A DNA stretch of 64,000 nt, from NCBI GenBank assembly GCA_022495005.1, contig JAGYXB010001955.1, forward strand, positions 1 through 64,000. Direction: 5' to 3'. The notes under the pieces are model-generated. The model saw nothing but the letters and a program-made list of their open reading frames with translations. It ran no database searches and was not told the DNA's origin. Positions 22,160 through 35,609 of this stretch are shown here, piece after piece. Positions within the stretch are counted from its first letter, which is position 1; every line of letters begins with the position of its first letter. The stretch is from Rhyacophila brunnea. Its lineage: Eukaryota > Arthropoda > Insecta > Trichoptera > Rhyacophilidae. Both the position numbers and the translations under genes were made by a program.

Positions 22160-25100
22160 CAGTGTACTGTAAATAGTGTTCAACACATTATGTGGGATAA
22201 TACAAGATCTCATGAATCAGTGTTCATATAAGATGTTATTGTACAAACAATGATCTTAACAAAAAACATTTTAAAGTTTAAAGAAACTAATGAGTCGAGC
22301 AGGCTGGTGAACAATGTATTTATAAAACTATGTTGAAATTTATAATATTATTTCTGTGCATTGAATTGAATGACCGAATTTAGTTTTACTATTAGGAAAC
22401 TTATAGGTTTATAATACAAACTAAGTAGCTCGAATTCTCTTGTTGAAATAGAAAAGGCAAGTTTTTCTTTATTCAATGTGTATGATAATAATTACTCTAA
22501 ATTTTGGCCTTTATGCATTTAAAAGGAATTCAATTAAGAAAAAAAATAGTAATGTATTATATTGTATAATTTATAAGTGAATAGATGTAAATCTAAGATA
22601 TCAATTATTAAAAACAAACCTTCTATTAAAAATATTACTACTAAAGACACAAAATGGTTGCGTGAAGAATGTATCTATTTTTCAGTTATAATTACTCAAA
22701 TATAATATACCTACTGCTACAATCATATACTTAAAGAAAATAAAGTATGATATTTTTATATTTTATCAGTGAAAAGGTATTTTTTTATAGATGCGTTTGT
22801 TTAAACAATTGATTTTTACAATCTTAAATTATCATTTAGAGATATAATAGACAATATTACTGAATAGGATAATCATAACGTTATTGTAAATATAATAATT
22901 TAGAAACGTATAAATTTATTGGAATGACCTGCAGCTTAATGCGTATTTAGCTTAAATCTCATATTCTTAGTAAAAGTGCGGCACCCAACTATCTCATAAT
23001 TGCATAATTATCAAATTTGCCTTATCGGAATTATTAAGAAGAAGGTGTCTAGCTATATTATATTTAACATAAAATATTATTATCTCTGTCTTAATTTCAT
23101 ATTTTATAATAATATAATTGCCGAAAGATTGCCCACTAATGTACAATAAATACGTGGTGGTAGTTAACACTCAAAATTACAGTTTTTTCTTAAATAAGTG
23201 TGTGTGGGGAACACATATCCGACAGAAGTGAAACTTTTCGTTCGTTACCCATTATCGGACATGTAGACTGCCTATTCAATTTTTAATCAAACACAATAAT
23301 ATTTTTACATTGCCATCTGTTAATACTAATGCAAACTAATACTTTGAAAAATCGATAATTTATTTGTTTACATTTTACAATAACAATTCTCTTCTATATT
23401 GAATAAGGAAGATAATATACATAAACAATTGTCACATACTCGATGGCCGAAATAGTGCAATCAGTGACGTGCGCGCTAAGGTAAAGGTCTACGGATTAAT
23501 ACCGCCCCAATAACTGTTTCATACCCAAATGTAGGGCCTTGTGATACGCTCGATTGAGACCGAGTGTAGTGCGAGGTGGGTTGATTTGGAGGGTCTGTGT
23601 TTCTGTTGTCGAGTAATTTATTACGGTTTTTTTTATCACAGAACAGTCAAATTCTCTTATGTGAAAAAGTTTCACTTCAACAACATCATTACCTGCAAAA
23701 GATAAATGCATATTATTAATTACATGATATATTGAAGTGCTGTTTACATGGTGGATATATCGTCACCATCATAAATGCATTGGCTTAAATGATTTTTTTA
23801 GTCTGCGTTGAGGCATTTAAGAATATGAAATTATGAGCAGCCGTGCATTTACGATTGATATGGCATTTGTAGGTTGAAAAGGGATCAAATCTGTCTTTAA
23901 ACTTAAAATATTTTATTATAAAAGAGTATTATTGCTTTGACGAAAATTATATACTTATTAAAACAAGAGACCTTTAGATCGTTTAGCAGAAACAGCGCTG
24001 AAAACAATCTTAGGAATATAATAATTGATTTATTTTTAACATTTCTGCACAGCTGAAATATTCCAATCGTCTTATTCTTCTGAAACATTAGTATTTTAAC
24101 TAAAATTTGGCTTTTAGATATCTATTACATACTGTTGAATGATAGAGAAGAGTTAGTCTAATGATGTATATAGGTTGTATTGACAACAATCAAGTGTCGA
24201 GTGATGGAATTAGCCCATTATTAATTTATCTTACGTCAGCATGTTTCTGTTGAGACTACAAAAACTGCTATCTCTACTAATTTATAATTACTGTACAACA
24301 TTAAAGCATCGCAATATAAAATATCAATTAACAATATTCATTCCATTACGGTGTGAATAATATTCAAGACTTTCAACAATTTTAGATCAAACACTAAAGC
24401 TTGTAAGTATAAATTAATACAGGTATTTTTTTCGATGATTATAAACATTTTGTCTTTAATATATTTTAAATGTAATATTAAAAATGGGCGTAAAGGTTTA
24501 GTCTTCTGTAATAAAGAAGCGGTAAATTTTCTACAGTTAATTAATAATCCCAATAATATGACAATCAATTCGATGTTTTCACTTACGTTTAAGAATTAAT
24601 AAAAATTGCTACCATAGGTAAATATTCGTGTCTTACAATATGGAATTAAAAATATGATAAAAATATAATCTACACACTTCATTTATGCTGCAATGGATAC
24701 AAACATTCACACTTTTTATACTGTCGATGTGAAATTAAACATTTTTTGGACATTCAAGTCACCACGCAATTGCTTTTTGTAATTAAAATTTTTTACTAAG
24801 TGAAACTAGTCACTCCACGAGTGAATCTTTTAAAATTAAAATAATGTTAAAATATAACTATAAGAGCACTAGTGACACACACAACTTATAGATAACGAAA
24901 TTTAAATCCACATAAACAATGCACCCTTCTTTAAATGACTCCAATATCACTAATTTCTACACGAGGGACACCTAATTTATAAAATTGAATGACTTTAAAA
25001 TATGCATTGGGTATTTGATATTAGAAGATGGTGAATATTTTTCATAATTGCTACATCAATATAAAAAAGCAAATTTTTTGTTTTCATATTTTTTAATCTA

Positions 25101-25693
25101 TTTAAAATCAAAAGGTAATCGCTTCTGGCAAAATTTAACTGAAACAATTTTTCACAGAAACAGACATAAAAATCTCCTTGTATAACAGGGTAGACATAAA
25201 AATACACCTGTATTTTCAGTAACAGGGTACGTTATTTATTGTAACTCACATTGAAATTTCCATATTTATTTTTGAAATATTTTAAACACTGGACAAAAAT
25301 ATGTAAGTATACATTAATTTAGTTGGTCGTCCATATATAATGGCACACTCTGGGGGTGGGGGAGGGGATCAGATATAATGCAATGATTGTGACAAAGAAG
25401 CTAGGGGATTCTATTAACATAAGAATTAGAAAATCAATCATTTTCAACGAATTTGTTTTATAACGAATGGGTAGGAGTTCAAAAATGTGATGCAATTTAG
25501 ACAGGAGTTAAGAGATTTTGTGACAAAATGCGACAATGGGGGGAGAGGGTTCCAATGATACTGAATATCGTCTGATGTTATTTTGTGGATGACCCTATTA
25601 AAAAACTTTCATGCCGATTGATGCAAAGGAAAATCTTTTTGTTGGATAAAATATTTTTAATTTAATTTAGCAAGACGCATCTTTTTTATCGTC
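22160..25693 (+). other. Ddr 3' UTR, then AT-rich DNA
   Basis: The first 600 bases are the probable 3' UTR. Beyond them the sequence is AT-rich without recognised genes or repeats. Short frames such as 23,496-23,711 show no motif. Confidence 0.45.
22739..22744 (+). promoter_or_regulatory. candidate Ddr polyadenylation signal
   Basis: The canonical AATAAA hexamer lies 580 bases after the stop codon. In such AT-rich DNA the hexamer is frequent by chance, so this is only a candidate. Confidence 0.35.
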
Positions 25694-25824
25694 CTTATTC
25701 CACTTTTATCAATTAACATCTGGACAGGTTTCATCCGCCTCAGAGGGACATTTTCAACAGTTGTAAATGTCCCTCTGAGGCGGACGAAACCGGTCCAGAT
25801 ATTAATTAATAAAAGTGAAATAAG
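25694..25824. mobile_element. 131-bp hairpin MITE
   Basis: The arms pair over about 60 bases with few mismatches: CCTCAGAGGGACATTT pairs with AAATGTCCCTCTGAGG around a short CAACAGTTG centre. Outwards, CTTATTYCACTTTTAT pairs with ATAAAAGTGAAATAAG. There is no coding content. It could also fold as a long RNA hairpin if transcribed. Confidence 0.8.
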
Positions 25825-27534
25825 TAAGATAGAAATGTTGCGTTTTATTAAAATAAAGTAATAATACAATGTATTTCCACCATAAATTGACAGTTAACAC
25901 AATAAAATCTTAAAAATTGGATAAAATATACGATATAAGCAAAATACTAACGATGAACTGATTCAACAAAATGTAGTTAGATATAGAGACCTTATTCAAT
26001 TAATAATTAATCCGCTGTAAATTATAGTCGTTCAATATCGTGCTGAAGAATCCTGTAATCTTTTAACAATACCAATATTATGTCTTATTAAAAATAATTG
26101 CTGTAAACAGGTATGTATATTAAATTAATTATTCGGTCAACATTGGTTTTGTAAATATAATCAATTATTATTATTCAGAAATGCTATAACTAAAACACTA
26201 GTCATAGATATAAAAGTGTTTATCAAAATAGTTTTTTATGAATATATAATATAGTAATGTACTAGGGAAGTCTTTATCCCATTGTGGGCTCAATAATAGT
26301 ATTGAGCTTGTATGCTATTTGTACAGTGTTATACATCCAGGGCTTAGCACCAATTTTTAAATTATGCCCTCTTGTAACAAAGGTCTAAACTATCTTTTAG
26401 AAACTTCCACTTTGATGCTATATATTATTATTATACCTACTAAATAAGAAATATTTTTTAGTGACATATTAATGCTGTATCTCATTATGTTATTATGACA
26501 TTTCATAATTCATTTAATTTTACATTATCGATCCTGAACCTTTTTTGCAAGATATGAAGTAAACTTTATAACATTATTCAATGATCAACGCAATTCTATA
26601 TAATTTAAATTTAAAAGAATACATTTCTGTACCTGAGAATATAATGGCCCTATATTGATACAGGTCACAAAAAAATGAGTGAGTGTGCAGGGCACATACC
26701 TATGTTAGAAATAATTTAATAAACTTCTTTGAAGTAGATGGTGAAACGATGAACAAAAGGTTTTATCGATTTTGAAAAATAAGAATGTTTGATTGAACAC
26801 ATGTATGTCAATTTTCATTGATTCAGTTTGTTGCAATTTACATCATCTGTAAGAGTGTCAATGTATCCGGTGCACAGAAATACCAAGGAGATAATTTTAA
26901 ACAGAATTTATAGGGCATTTTTTTAAATATAGAACATTCAAAATAAAATGCGTCTGACATTAGCACTGTCAGACTTGCAATCGATCATCTCCTAGTATAA
27001 TATTATACTGCCCTGATACTTGATTATTCATTTTTCATATCAATAATGACACTTTTTCTTCACTGATTACCGAGATTCCCTGTACTGTATTTGATGTACC
27101 GTAAAGAAGTTCTACTTACTAAGATCATCACAAATTTTAATTGAACATATATTTAATAAACCCCACTATAAGCAGGTATTCCCCGAAATACATTCGTCGA
27201 AATAAACTCAATGAAAGTAAAGTAACGTTACCTTGGCACTCTCAATTTAATTTCCTCGTGTAGATGGTGAATTAGAATTTTATCAGTACCTATTCTATTG
27301 TGAATGGCAGCTTACAAACACGTAGACAAAACTCTTCGTAATATAGAGTTTGTTAGAGATGTAATAGCAACTATTAGGCGCGCGCACAATAAAAATATAT
27401 GAAGGGGAAAAATATCCATAATAATTAATTTTTTATTTTTAAGGGGGGGAATAGTTCTAACTATGGATTACTACAACTTCTGTCAGAATATTAAAATCAT
27501 ATATTGGATGCACCAACTCATAATTGCCACAGGT
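25825..27534. other. AT-rich stretch, nothing recognised
   Basis: No gene-like frame, inverted repeat or match to other repeats in the window was seen. Confidence 0.4.
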
Positions 27535-27625
27535 CTTGCTTGTTGTGCCAAATGCCGATAGGAATCAGGCCGACCCATAGAAAAGGTTGTCAAACCATCT
27601 AGGTCCTGACGAAGAAGAAGAAGTA
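27535..27625 (+). repeat. possible 3' end of a retroelement with GAA tail
   Basis: A GC-richer 80-base patch ends CTAGGTCCTGACGAAGAAGA, a simple GAA tail of the sort that ends some insect non-LTR elements. There is no reverse transcriptase next to it, so this rests on composition alone. Confidence 0.25.
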
Positions 27626-29187
27626 ATATTGTATTTAACTAAATAATTAATATATTTTTCATCCTGGGAAGGTCCAGACCCAAAAATTGTGTGCGCGCCT
27701 GTCATAGATTTCTTGAAATTCATGTAACATTTATGAGTATTTTGTACTCATTTTATCACATCATTTATAAAACATAATCAATTGTGTAATCAATAAGTCT
27801 TGATGATGAAGTACTAGCTGTCACAGTCTACAACAATAATTATTAACAATTATCACAAGCCAGATGCGTTTTTGGCTAACTGAATGACGAGGTATTCCAA
27901 CATGCTAAATCTGTGCATAAACGCTAACTTGACAATACTGGAGTCATCCATCACCCTTCTTTTTATGTCATTTCGTATATAGAAACATCACTCAGTCTAA
28001 TTATACCAAATCACTAAAAATTGCTTGATATCTCAGATAAAAACGAAATAAATTTTACTCCATTACAAACTTAACAATCTTCAAGGTTTATAAAAAAAAA
28101 ATGGTCAGAAATTAATAAGATAAGATAATTTAACCTGATGAAAATTTTGGAACATGTTCAAATTTTATTTATTCATTGTAAAACAATTTAAATTGCACAA
28201 TTTATTTTATCTTAGAATTAGTAAGTGTAAATATACTTAAATAATTCATATAGGCATTACTTACCTTTATTATTTAAATTTATATGCAACAAAGAATGGA
28301 ATAATATTTTAAGAAATAAATGTATTAATTATAAAAATCACAAATTTAAGCTCGTTCAATTTTTTACTATGATAGGCAATTCACTTAATTTCACACGTAC
28401 AACAAATTTATCATAAAAAAAATGCAACTTGACCAAGCAATTATTGATTATTGATTGGTTTCTTAATATTTAAATATAATGAAGTTTTAGTGATTTTTTT
28501 TCATCAAAAATTATTGATACAGAATATCAAAATCATAAGAAATTATTGTTACCTACTACTTATATTTATTAAAAAAACTTTTGTTAAATTTCAATTTATG
28601 TAATTGTATACATTAATTAGCTTTACCTACAAGTCTTTTAGAAAACATTATTATTATTTTCATTGAAAGCCATTTAGTTCTGTTTTAAACTTAAAACATT
28701 TTTTTTATTTAAAATATACTCTTTATGTCTATTTAAGTCATAATAAAAAATGATCATATATATGGCAAGCATTTTTATATGAAGTGTATATTTAGCAATA
28801 CATGTAATTCAACCAAGAGATAGATTTATAGAATTATATCAGTCAGTGTGTATCAATGAATTGTTTTTGATAATTTGTGATATAATATTATATCCACATA
28901 TCAAAAAATGCTTAGGGACTACTTCTGTAAAAATATTAATGTATTGAAAATAATCGGGGTTGATTACATCACTGTATTACTTGTTTAAGATTTTTATATA
29001 ATTTGTTTACTTGTTCAACATGAAATGGAAATATGTAATCAGTTTGAATTAAATATTCCGCTTTGAAATTTGTGTTTTAATGCTTTTATTTTATGCCCTA
29101 TAGAAGAGGCAACATTGAACAGTTTAATAAGATAAAAAATGCGATAACTAGTTGCCATAGTCGAATACTTTGAAAGCCGTTTTGGTT
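27626..29187. other. AT-rich stretch, nothing recognised
   Basis: Very AT-rich with long A and T runs; no supportable feature. Confidence 0.4.
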
Positions 29188-29450
29188 TATGACTTATAGG
29201 CCAACCATGGACTGAAACCGTATGCGGTTTCGAACTGTGTGCTATACTAAGCTTATCTTTTCTGGTCATGGAAATATATTTCCACAAAGTATTTTATAAG
29301 CATCTGATCGTATCCATTTATACCATACACTTACACTTACAAATTTAGTGAAAATATATTTTCATGAACAAAAATCTTAAGTTTAGTATGGCACACGGAT
29401 CTAAACCGCATACGGTTTTAGTCCATGAATGGCCTCTTAATGACATCTTC
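29188..29450. repeat. inverted-repeat pair with about 85-bp arms
   Basis: Left arm 29,200-29,285 and right arm 29,346-29,434 are inverted copies: CATGGACTGAAACCGTATGC against CATGGACTAAAACCGTATGC, then GTGTGC(T/C)ATACTAA and a CATG(G/A)AAATATATTT block. CCGTATGCGG in each arm is itself near-palindromic. Short reading frames through the arms on both strands are a by-product of the repeat. It is probably a decayed fold-back transposon. Confidence 0.7.
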
Positions 29451-30659
29451 TTATTGTGCCATCGAGCTGCAGCGGCGTCTTCCTCTGCTACGCTTACCAT
29501 TGATCTTTCCTTGAATGACAAGTTGGGGAATGCTGTACATTTCGTCCCTAATTAACACAAAAACGTATCAACAAAAAGTCGATTTTTCAGGAGAGGCAAA
29601 ACAAACTTTTTTTATTGTTTAAACAAGGTTTTTAGCAAAACTAAGTATCGTAGAAAGGTGAAATTTTTTTTGTCCTAATCTATGATCATGTCTCTATAAA
29701 TTAAATTGTTTTTATGATATTTTTATTTCATTACATATATTTAAAAATCTTTTTTTTTTTTAAATCGACAGACTTACGTTTTCGTGTTACCAACAAATAT
29801 TCAGTCTATCACTGGATAAGCAATAAGATTTCAAAAATGATTATCATTATTTATTTATTTTAAGTTTGTTTATTCTTAAAACTATATAGATTCTATTATT
29901 TATATAGTTTTCTTAGAAATAAAGTTAAAAATAATAATATAAAATATCATCAATGATAAAATCAAAAATAAAGAAAAAATAGACATGTTCGAAATAATTT
30001 TATTATAATACTTATCGAATTCTGGTTCATACAGATTAATAGAAACTTTTTTTAGATGGAAAAACATTAATCTCAATATACAGAGAAACAAATTAATACA
30101 ATCACTGTTATGTTAAGATAACAAACATGGAAGACATTTAAAAAAAAAGGTAGAATCGACAGCTCAGGTTGATGATAAATGTTAAAAATATATTCGATTA
30201 TAAATTTAATACAAACAATATAAGAAAAAAAGAATAAATTGAATCATAAAAATATAATAAAATGTATGTATAGTGTATGAAGGCGCATCCTGTCTAGCAC
30301 CCACACGGTGGGCATTTGTAAGATACAATACCTACCTACACTAAATAATATTCTATTTAGGACACCTATAACATTTTCAGTCCGATTCATTTTCACTATT
30401 ATTCTCACGAATATCACCACCAATATTGTTGTATTAATTATGAAAATAATATAAAACTGGTGGTGTTGCTGTCTTATTACCTACACCGCTCTGACAGAGC
30501 GTTATAATTGGCTATTGGTTGTGGTTTAATAATATGCCTGGATGAAATCAAAATCAATTGGGTTCTGTCTTGTACTGAGGCGCTGCTGTTTAGGTATATG
30601 TACTGCAAAATTCTTGCTCAGATTTTTCATACATGAAGTATTATTTGGTTCATCATTTC
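29451..30659. other. AT-rich stretch, nothing recognised
   Basis: No supported feature. Small ATCACCACC-like words near 30,410 and the following GC-richer patch match nothing else seen here. Confidence 0.4.
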
Positions 30660-31290
30660 TGTATTGGAATCAAAATTTTTTTAACTAGTTTCCCTGGTCT
30701 CCATTTGAGTCAATCTTTTTTTGGCAATAAATTCGAAGTCAATGAATTCCGTTGTGTCAAGTTCATTGACGGCGTACTTTCCACCTTTTGATGATATCCA
30801 AACCACTGTGTACCAACCAGATGAGTTAAAGATATCGATATTCTTTCGTGTCCTCTCAATCTGCGCGCGCAGATTCAGAGTCTACACTGAATTACACTCC
30901 ATTTGGGAGTTTCCGGGTTCAAAAAAGCAACGATCAATCTTTGGTACATTGAGATTTTTAGTGCCATCAAAAACATTGCACACACTGTGATATTGTGGTT
31001 CTGCCCACCGCATGTGTCCGAAAAAAAAGCAAAGTCTTTCCTGTTTACCACAATACCTTACCGTTTCCATTTCAAATTCAGCAAAATTGATTTCTTGCAC
31101 AGTAGGTATAGCTCGATCCTTAAATAGGTTTTTTTATTCTCGACCTTTCACTTTTCTGTCAATGTGTGCATTGTATTCTTCTAATAAACTTGCCTTTTCA
31201 GAATCAGAGGCTTTATGAAACTTATAGCACAGGTCGCAAATGTCTTTCTTTGGTTTGTGGAACTTTAGTTTAAATTCACTGCGTCCAACG
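30660..31290 (-). pseudogene. decayed DUF7869-like transposase
   Basis: On the minus strand a nearly continuous translation has FKLKFHKPKKDICDLCYKFH, then LLEEYNAHIDRKVKGRE and a stop, then a run ending FFEPGNSQMECNSV and a stop, then IERTRKNIDIFNSSGWYTVV and AVNELDTTEFIDF. This order (KFHKPKKDxCDLC, EEYxxHIxRKxxxRE, GHSQMECDSVHS-like, IERxKKN) is what I remember of a large group of arthropod transposase-like proteins with the DUF7869 catalytic region. Most of the catalytic core between the two halves is deleted, and stops interrupt the frame. Terminal repeats were not found. Confidence 0.6.
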
Positions 31291-31834
31291 CAACTGGTGC
31301 GTTACCCATCAGGTGGCCATTAGATATAATTAGCATGTGTTTTAAATGTGGTAATTAAATATTAATTAAAAGTTCCGCAGCAAATGGGTCATGCCTATAA
31401 GATGATTTTTCAGGCAAATATTCTTTTCTCGGCAATTTCCCTATACAATTAAAACATTTTATCCATTTTAAGAATTTATATTGAAATAAAAGATTTTATA
31501 TAAGTCAAATATTATGTATTCAATAGTTTTTTACTTCTACTTTCAGAAAAACTTCTCAAAAACATTAAAAAAGTGAATCGAATTGTAAAACGCTATGCTG
31601 TTACGTTTGTGTGTTAATAATAATTTAGGATGAATATCGTTATCACGAAAATCTATCAAGCGATACGTTTGTGTGTTTCTAATCAAAGTAACATAATATG
31701 AGATACGTCTTAGGTTATTTCGATCTGTGACGACATTTTAAAATTTTTTGTTTGTCCATCAGGTAGAAACCGTTATTCTGAGTAAAACTGCATACTTAAC
31801 TCAAAAACGCATTTTTTGTTGATACGTTTTTGTG
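31291..31834. other. stretch without recognised features
   Basis: May include flanks of the transposase relic, but nothing in it could be identified. Confidence 0.3.
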
Positions 31835-32140
31835 TTTAATCAGGTGACGATTTGTCCTCTCATAATGTGGCCGAGGTACTGTAGTTTCCTAGTTTTGATA
31901 CTACGTAGAACTTCTCGGTCCTTCCCCATTCGATTGAGAACTTCAACATCAGTTCATTCAACGTCAGTCCAAGGAATTTTGACGATGCGTCTATACAGCC
32001 ACATCTCAAAAACTTCAAGTCTCCGTGACATCTCTTGGTTTAGCGTCCAACTTAACTTAATGACAGTCAGACCATAAAACGCAAGAAATACAAGGCCCAT
32101 AAATTTCTTTAAATTAGATTCAATTAAAGTAAAATGCAAT
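31835..32140 (-). pseudogene. LINE ORF2 C-terminal remnant
   Basis: The minus strand reads MSRRLEVFEMWLYRRIVKIP then WTDVE, a stop, and in the same frame EVLNRMGKDREVLRSIKTRK then LQYLGHIMRG. This is the characteristic segment after the reverse transcriptase of many insect non-LTR retrotransposons (RRLxxFEMWxYRRxLxIxWTD, NEEVLxRMG, KLQYLGHIMR). The reverse transcriptase domain itself is absent. Confidence 0.8.
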
Positions 32141-32317
32141 CAGTTACGACCCTATTGACATCTCCGTCCAAGTCATGAGCGAGAAAAGGCATTCATCGCC
32201 TCGCTAAGTGTGATGGTGTTTCGTCTGTAATTAGGACTTCGGAGTGAATAAATTAAAACACCGGAATTGTAGTCAGGAACGGCGAGGTTTATTACGTTAA
32301 TTACTATTTGGTTAATA

Positions 32318-33615
32318 CGAGGGTGGGTCAATAATTCCTTAGAAAAAAGCATTAAAACAGTTTTTATTTTTGTATTTTTTTTTATTTCTCAACATAATCT
32401 CCTTGGAGCTCAATACACTTGGTTAGACGTTTCTCAATTTTTTTTAAACCGTCAGAAAAATAAGTTTTCGGAAAGTCCTCAAAATAAGCATTTGTCCGAT
32501 CGATGACTTCTTCATTTGAAAATAAACGTTGTCCACTTAGCCATTTACTTAGTTTGGGAAAAGGAAAAAGTCACTGGGGGCTAAATCTGGCGAATACGGT
32601 GGGTGGTCGACCAATTCGAACTTCAATTCTTCAATTTAGCCATTGATCGTAAACATGTGTGAACACGGGCATTGTTCTGATGAAAGAGGATTTTTTTCCT
32701 GTTTAAATGAGGCCGTTTTTCTTCAATTTTGTTTTTTAGCTGGTCCAATAAAGATGCATAATAATCCCCTGTTATTGTTTTTCCTTTTTCAAATAGTCAA
32801 CGAAAATAATTTCACGTGCATCCCAAAATACAGTAGCCATAACCTTACCAGCTGATTTTACGGTTTTAGCCTTCTTTGGACATGGTTTGCCTTCGCAATC
32901 CACTGCTTTGACTGTTCTTTCGTCTCGGGAGTATAGTGGTGTATCTATGTTTCATCTACAGTCACAAAGCGACGAAAAAATTCATCCGGATTGCGTTGCA
33001 TGAGCGACAACAGGGCTTTAGAGGCCACCACCCTATTGTGTTTATTGTCGACTGTGAGCAAACGCGGCACCCATCTTGCAGAAACTTTTTTCATGCCCAA
33101 TTTGTCATGTAAAATAGAAATGGCGCTACCTTTTGAGATCCCTGTAACCTCAATTATCTCACTCAACTTTAATCTTCGGTCACTTAACACCATATCGTGG
33201 ATTTTATTGATCGTTTCTGGTGTAGTCACCTCTACAGGACGTCCTGAGCGTGGTTCATCCTTTGTTGATGTACGACCGCGTTTAAATTCATTTAACCAGT
33301 TATAAATAGTTGCAAGTGAAGGAGCAGATATGCCGTGAACTAAATCCAACTCATTTTTATTTCCTTTGCTGTTAACCCTTTTATATTAAAATGTTTAATA
33401 ACAGCTCTAAACTCAATTTTCTCCATTTTCCATTTTTCCATTTTCCACAAGCAAATTTTTTTTTTAAATGTCTGAGAAACACACAACAACCCGACCAATC
33501 TGATTGAAACTTCGCAGCATACTGAATCGGTAGTGCCGCTGCGTGAAAACAAACCGCTTACAGTACTAGTCGCGCCACCTGTCGGCTTTTCTAAGCACTT
33601 ATTGACCCACCCTCG
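32318..33615 (-). mobile_element. complete but inactive mariner transposon
   Basis: Tc1/mariner family cut-and-paste element of 1,298 bp. Ends read inwards as CGAGGGTGGGTCAATAATTC and CGAGGGTGGGTCAATAAGTG. TA duplications flank it (32,316-32,317 and 33,616-33,617). Size, ends and coding content fit a whole mariner. It is closely related to the copy starting at 62,890. Confidence 0.95.
32400..33426 (-). pseudogene. mariner transposase, broken
   Basis: DD34D transposase that would bind the terminal repeats and cut and rejoin DNA in the nucleus. It starts MEKIEFRAVIKHFNIKGLTA, followed by the HTH region (APSLATIYNWLNEFKRGRTS, DEPRSGRPVE) and the first catalytic Asp in FVTVDET. Breaks compared with the 62.9-kb copy: one A lost at about 33,352 (frameshift), TAG replacing the Trp codon after VDET (32,945-32,947), and one G lost at about 32,791. 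The GDxxxPPYSPDLAPSDFF-type end is recognisable near 32,560-32,620. A 12-bp duplication repeats the start region (KMEKWKMEK). Confidence 0.92.
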
Positions 33616-33617
33616 TA

Positions 33618-34983
33618 CATTGTTATAATTTTTTTTCAATTTAATTTTGGCGGATAGCGAGGTTAACACTCTTTCTGCATTGCTGTCAAAAATGCTTCTC
33701 GCGCGCCAAAACAAACGACCGCACGAAGTGGTACAAATGCGGCGTTGCCATTCTCGTTTTTTTTTAACGGCATTCAGACAATGTTGCTGGTTAGATATCT
33801 AACATTATTTATTTATTTTCGCAATCAACCCTTACTATTTGTTGGCTTAATAATGGTTCGGGCTTCTGTAGATCCACAGAGATTTATTTCCCCAAGTGAG
33901 GACCATTCGGGGTGTAACACTAGGCAAAGTGCCGCCGTTAAGCAGAACGTCCGCTTGCATTTTTAGTTACAAATTGTCTACAACTTCACTATGTACCCAC
34001 TTACTGTCCAACAAGAAGATTTAGGCAATAGCATGAAGTCGCTGTCGTTGACTAAATAGGAGGAGCATGTTAGTTCACAGTTTTAATACGTGGACCACTC
34101 GTCGCTATAATCGAAGTGCGGTTAAAAATGGGAGGAGCTTGTTAGTTCACAGTTTTAATATGTAGCCAAGACGATCTTGTCGTACAGTACCTTTTCTATT
34201 ATTTATTTTCGGCTATCTTAAACAGACAAATGGACCAAAAATCTTTAAATTGGCATACACACCATCTATTGAAAATTATAACCATTTCCACGAAACCTAC
34301 TCTCAAACAGTTTGCTTCATGGAAAATAGCCACAGCTTTCAAAAGTTGTAATATTTGTATTTGTTCCATCATTCGCCGCTCTTTATAATGTGCCGCCCTT
34401 ATGCATCGCTACGTCTACCCCCACTGAACATCACTGGATGCGATATATCTAGTTCTGTCTCATAAGTCCTCTTCATTATTCTGTCTAATCAAATAATTTT
34501 AAAATAGGACACATACTGACATCTATCTAAATCGTCTTAAAACATTTCATCATAACATTTGTAGTTGATTTCAATATACATATTTTATGAATTTTATCAA
34601 ATGTTTCAACTGAATTTTTAGAGATGTCGCAGTGCAGGGTTGTACCAAAATGTTTGCATATGTACATCTCATATACAGCGGGCCTTCATTATCTGAGTAC
34701 CCGCAGTTACAAGTTTGCAAGAAAATGCAAAAAAAAATATAAAAACATAAGAAGCACAAGTGCAATTAATAGCTCACAGTCGTTAACTGTCACTTTCAAT
34801 CTTTCAATTTAGGCGGATTCGCTGTAAGAGGTATTTTTTCAGTCCCAATTATCATTGCCCCCACAATATTTTCCTTCAATAATGTTATTATTTAAAATTA
34901 TGTGCTTGTACGATACAATTTTTAATTGTATTAAAATATACAAAAAACACTAAATTTACACATTAATTTTACCGCATACACCA
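33618..34983. other. stretch with a short tandem pair, no gene
   Basis: The only structure seen is a 72-bp-period tandem pair: AGCATGTTAGTTCACAGTTT at 34,058-34,093 and AGCTTGTTAGTTCACAGTTT at 34,130-34,165. The rest is unassigned. Confidence 0.5.
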
Positions 34984-35093
34984 TTTGAAAAACGCTACTG
35001 TAGAGGATCACAGTGCCTTTATCCTTAGCGATAGGTAGGGAGGCCCGCCAAAGATCCTAGCCTGGATGACCGCTTCAGGATGTGGGGGCCATG
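34984..35093 (-). repeat. solo copy of the inner block of the 46.9/51.8 kb elements
   Basis: The minus strand reads CCCCCACATCCTGAAGCGGT, then CCAGGCTAGGAT, CTCCCTACCTATCGCTAAG, AAAGGCACTGTGA and GCGTTTTTCAAA. This matches 47,070-47,180 and 51,915-52,025 inside the two hAT copies, but without the hAT flanks. Confidence 0.8.
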
Positions 35094-35609
35094 CCAATTA
35101 CCCATGGATAACGAGAACCGCATGTACCTACCATACATTTTTCAGTGATGTGTTTACAGTCCACGGTCAAAAAATACCATTAGGTATATGTAAATGATCA
35201 TCTGATAATTCTAATCGTGATCTGTTTAGTTTAAGGTGTTAGTATAGATTTGTAGTATAATAATTTATGAAAGTTTAAAATCCATTTATTTTCAAGAAAA
35301 ACTGTTTTTCAAGTTTCAACAAATAATTATTATATGTGAGTTTATAGAATTAAAATTAAATAAAACAATGAATTTTCACAATTATTATTGTTTCGCTAAA
35401 TCTATTCAACATGACTGGCACAGCTATTGTTTTTTTTATAGTAGCCAAAAGGTAAAGTACCTAATATTAATATTCGGTGAATTAATTAATGATTATGAAT
35501 AAAGAGTTTTCATTTAATTCCAAGTATTTTCAAGTAATTAGATATGTACAAAGAAGTACACCGGATGAGTTAAGCAGACCCTATTTTAAGAATTTATAAA
35601 ACAACGTCC

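Noticed and set aside
32141..32317. Sequence left of the mariner with AATAAATTAAAACACC, resembling part of a long terminal repeat
   Set aside because: No second copy, primer-binding site or gag/pol frame was found, so a retrovirus-like LTR cannot be supported.
32991..33305. Plus-strand frame opposite the mariner transposase
   Set aside because: Antisense shadow; the mariner coding strand is clear from its motifs and terminal repeats.
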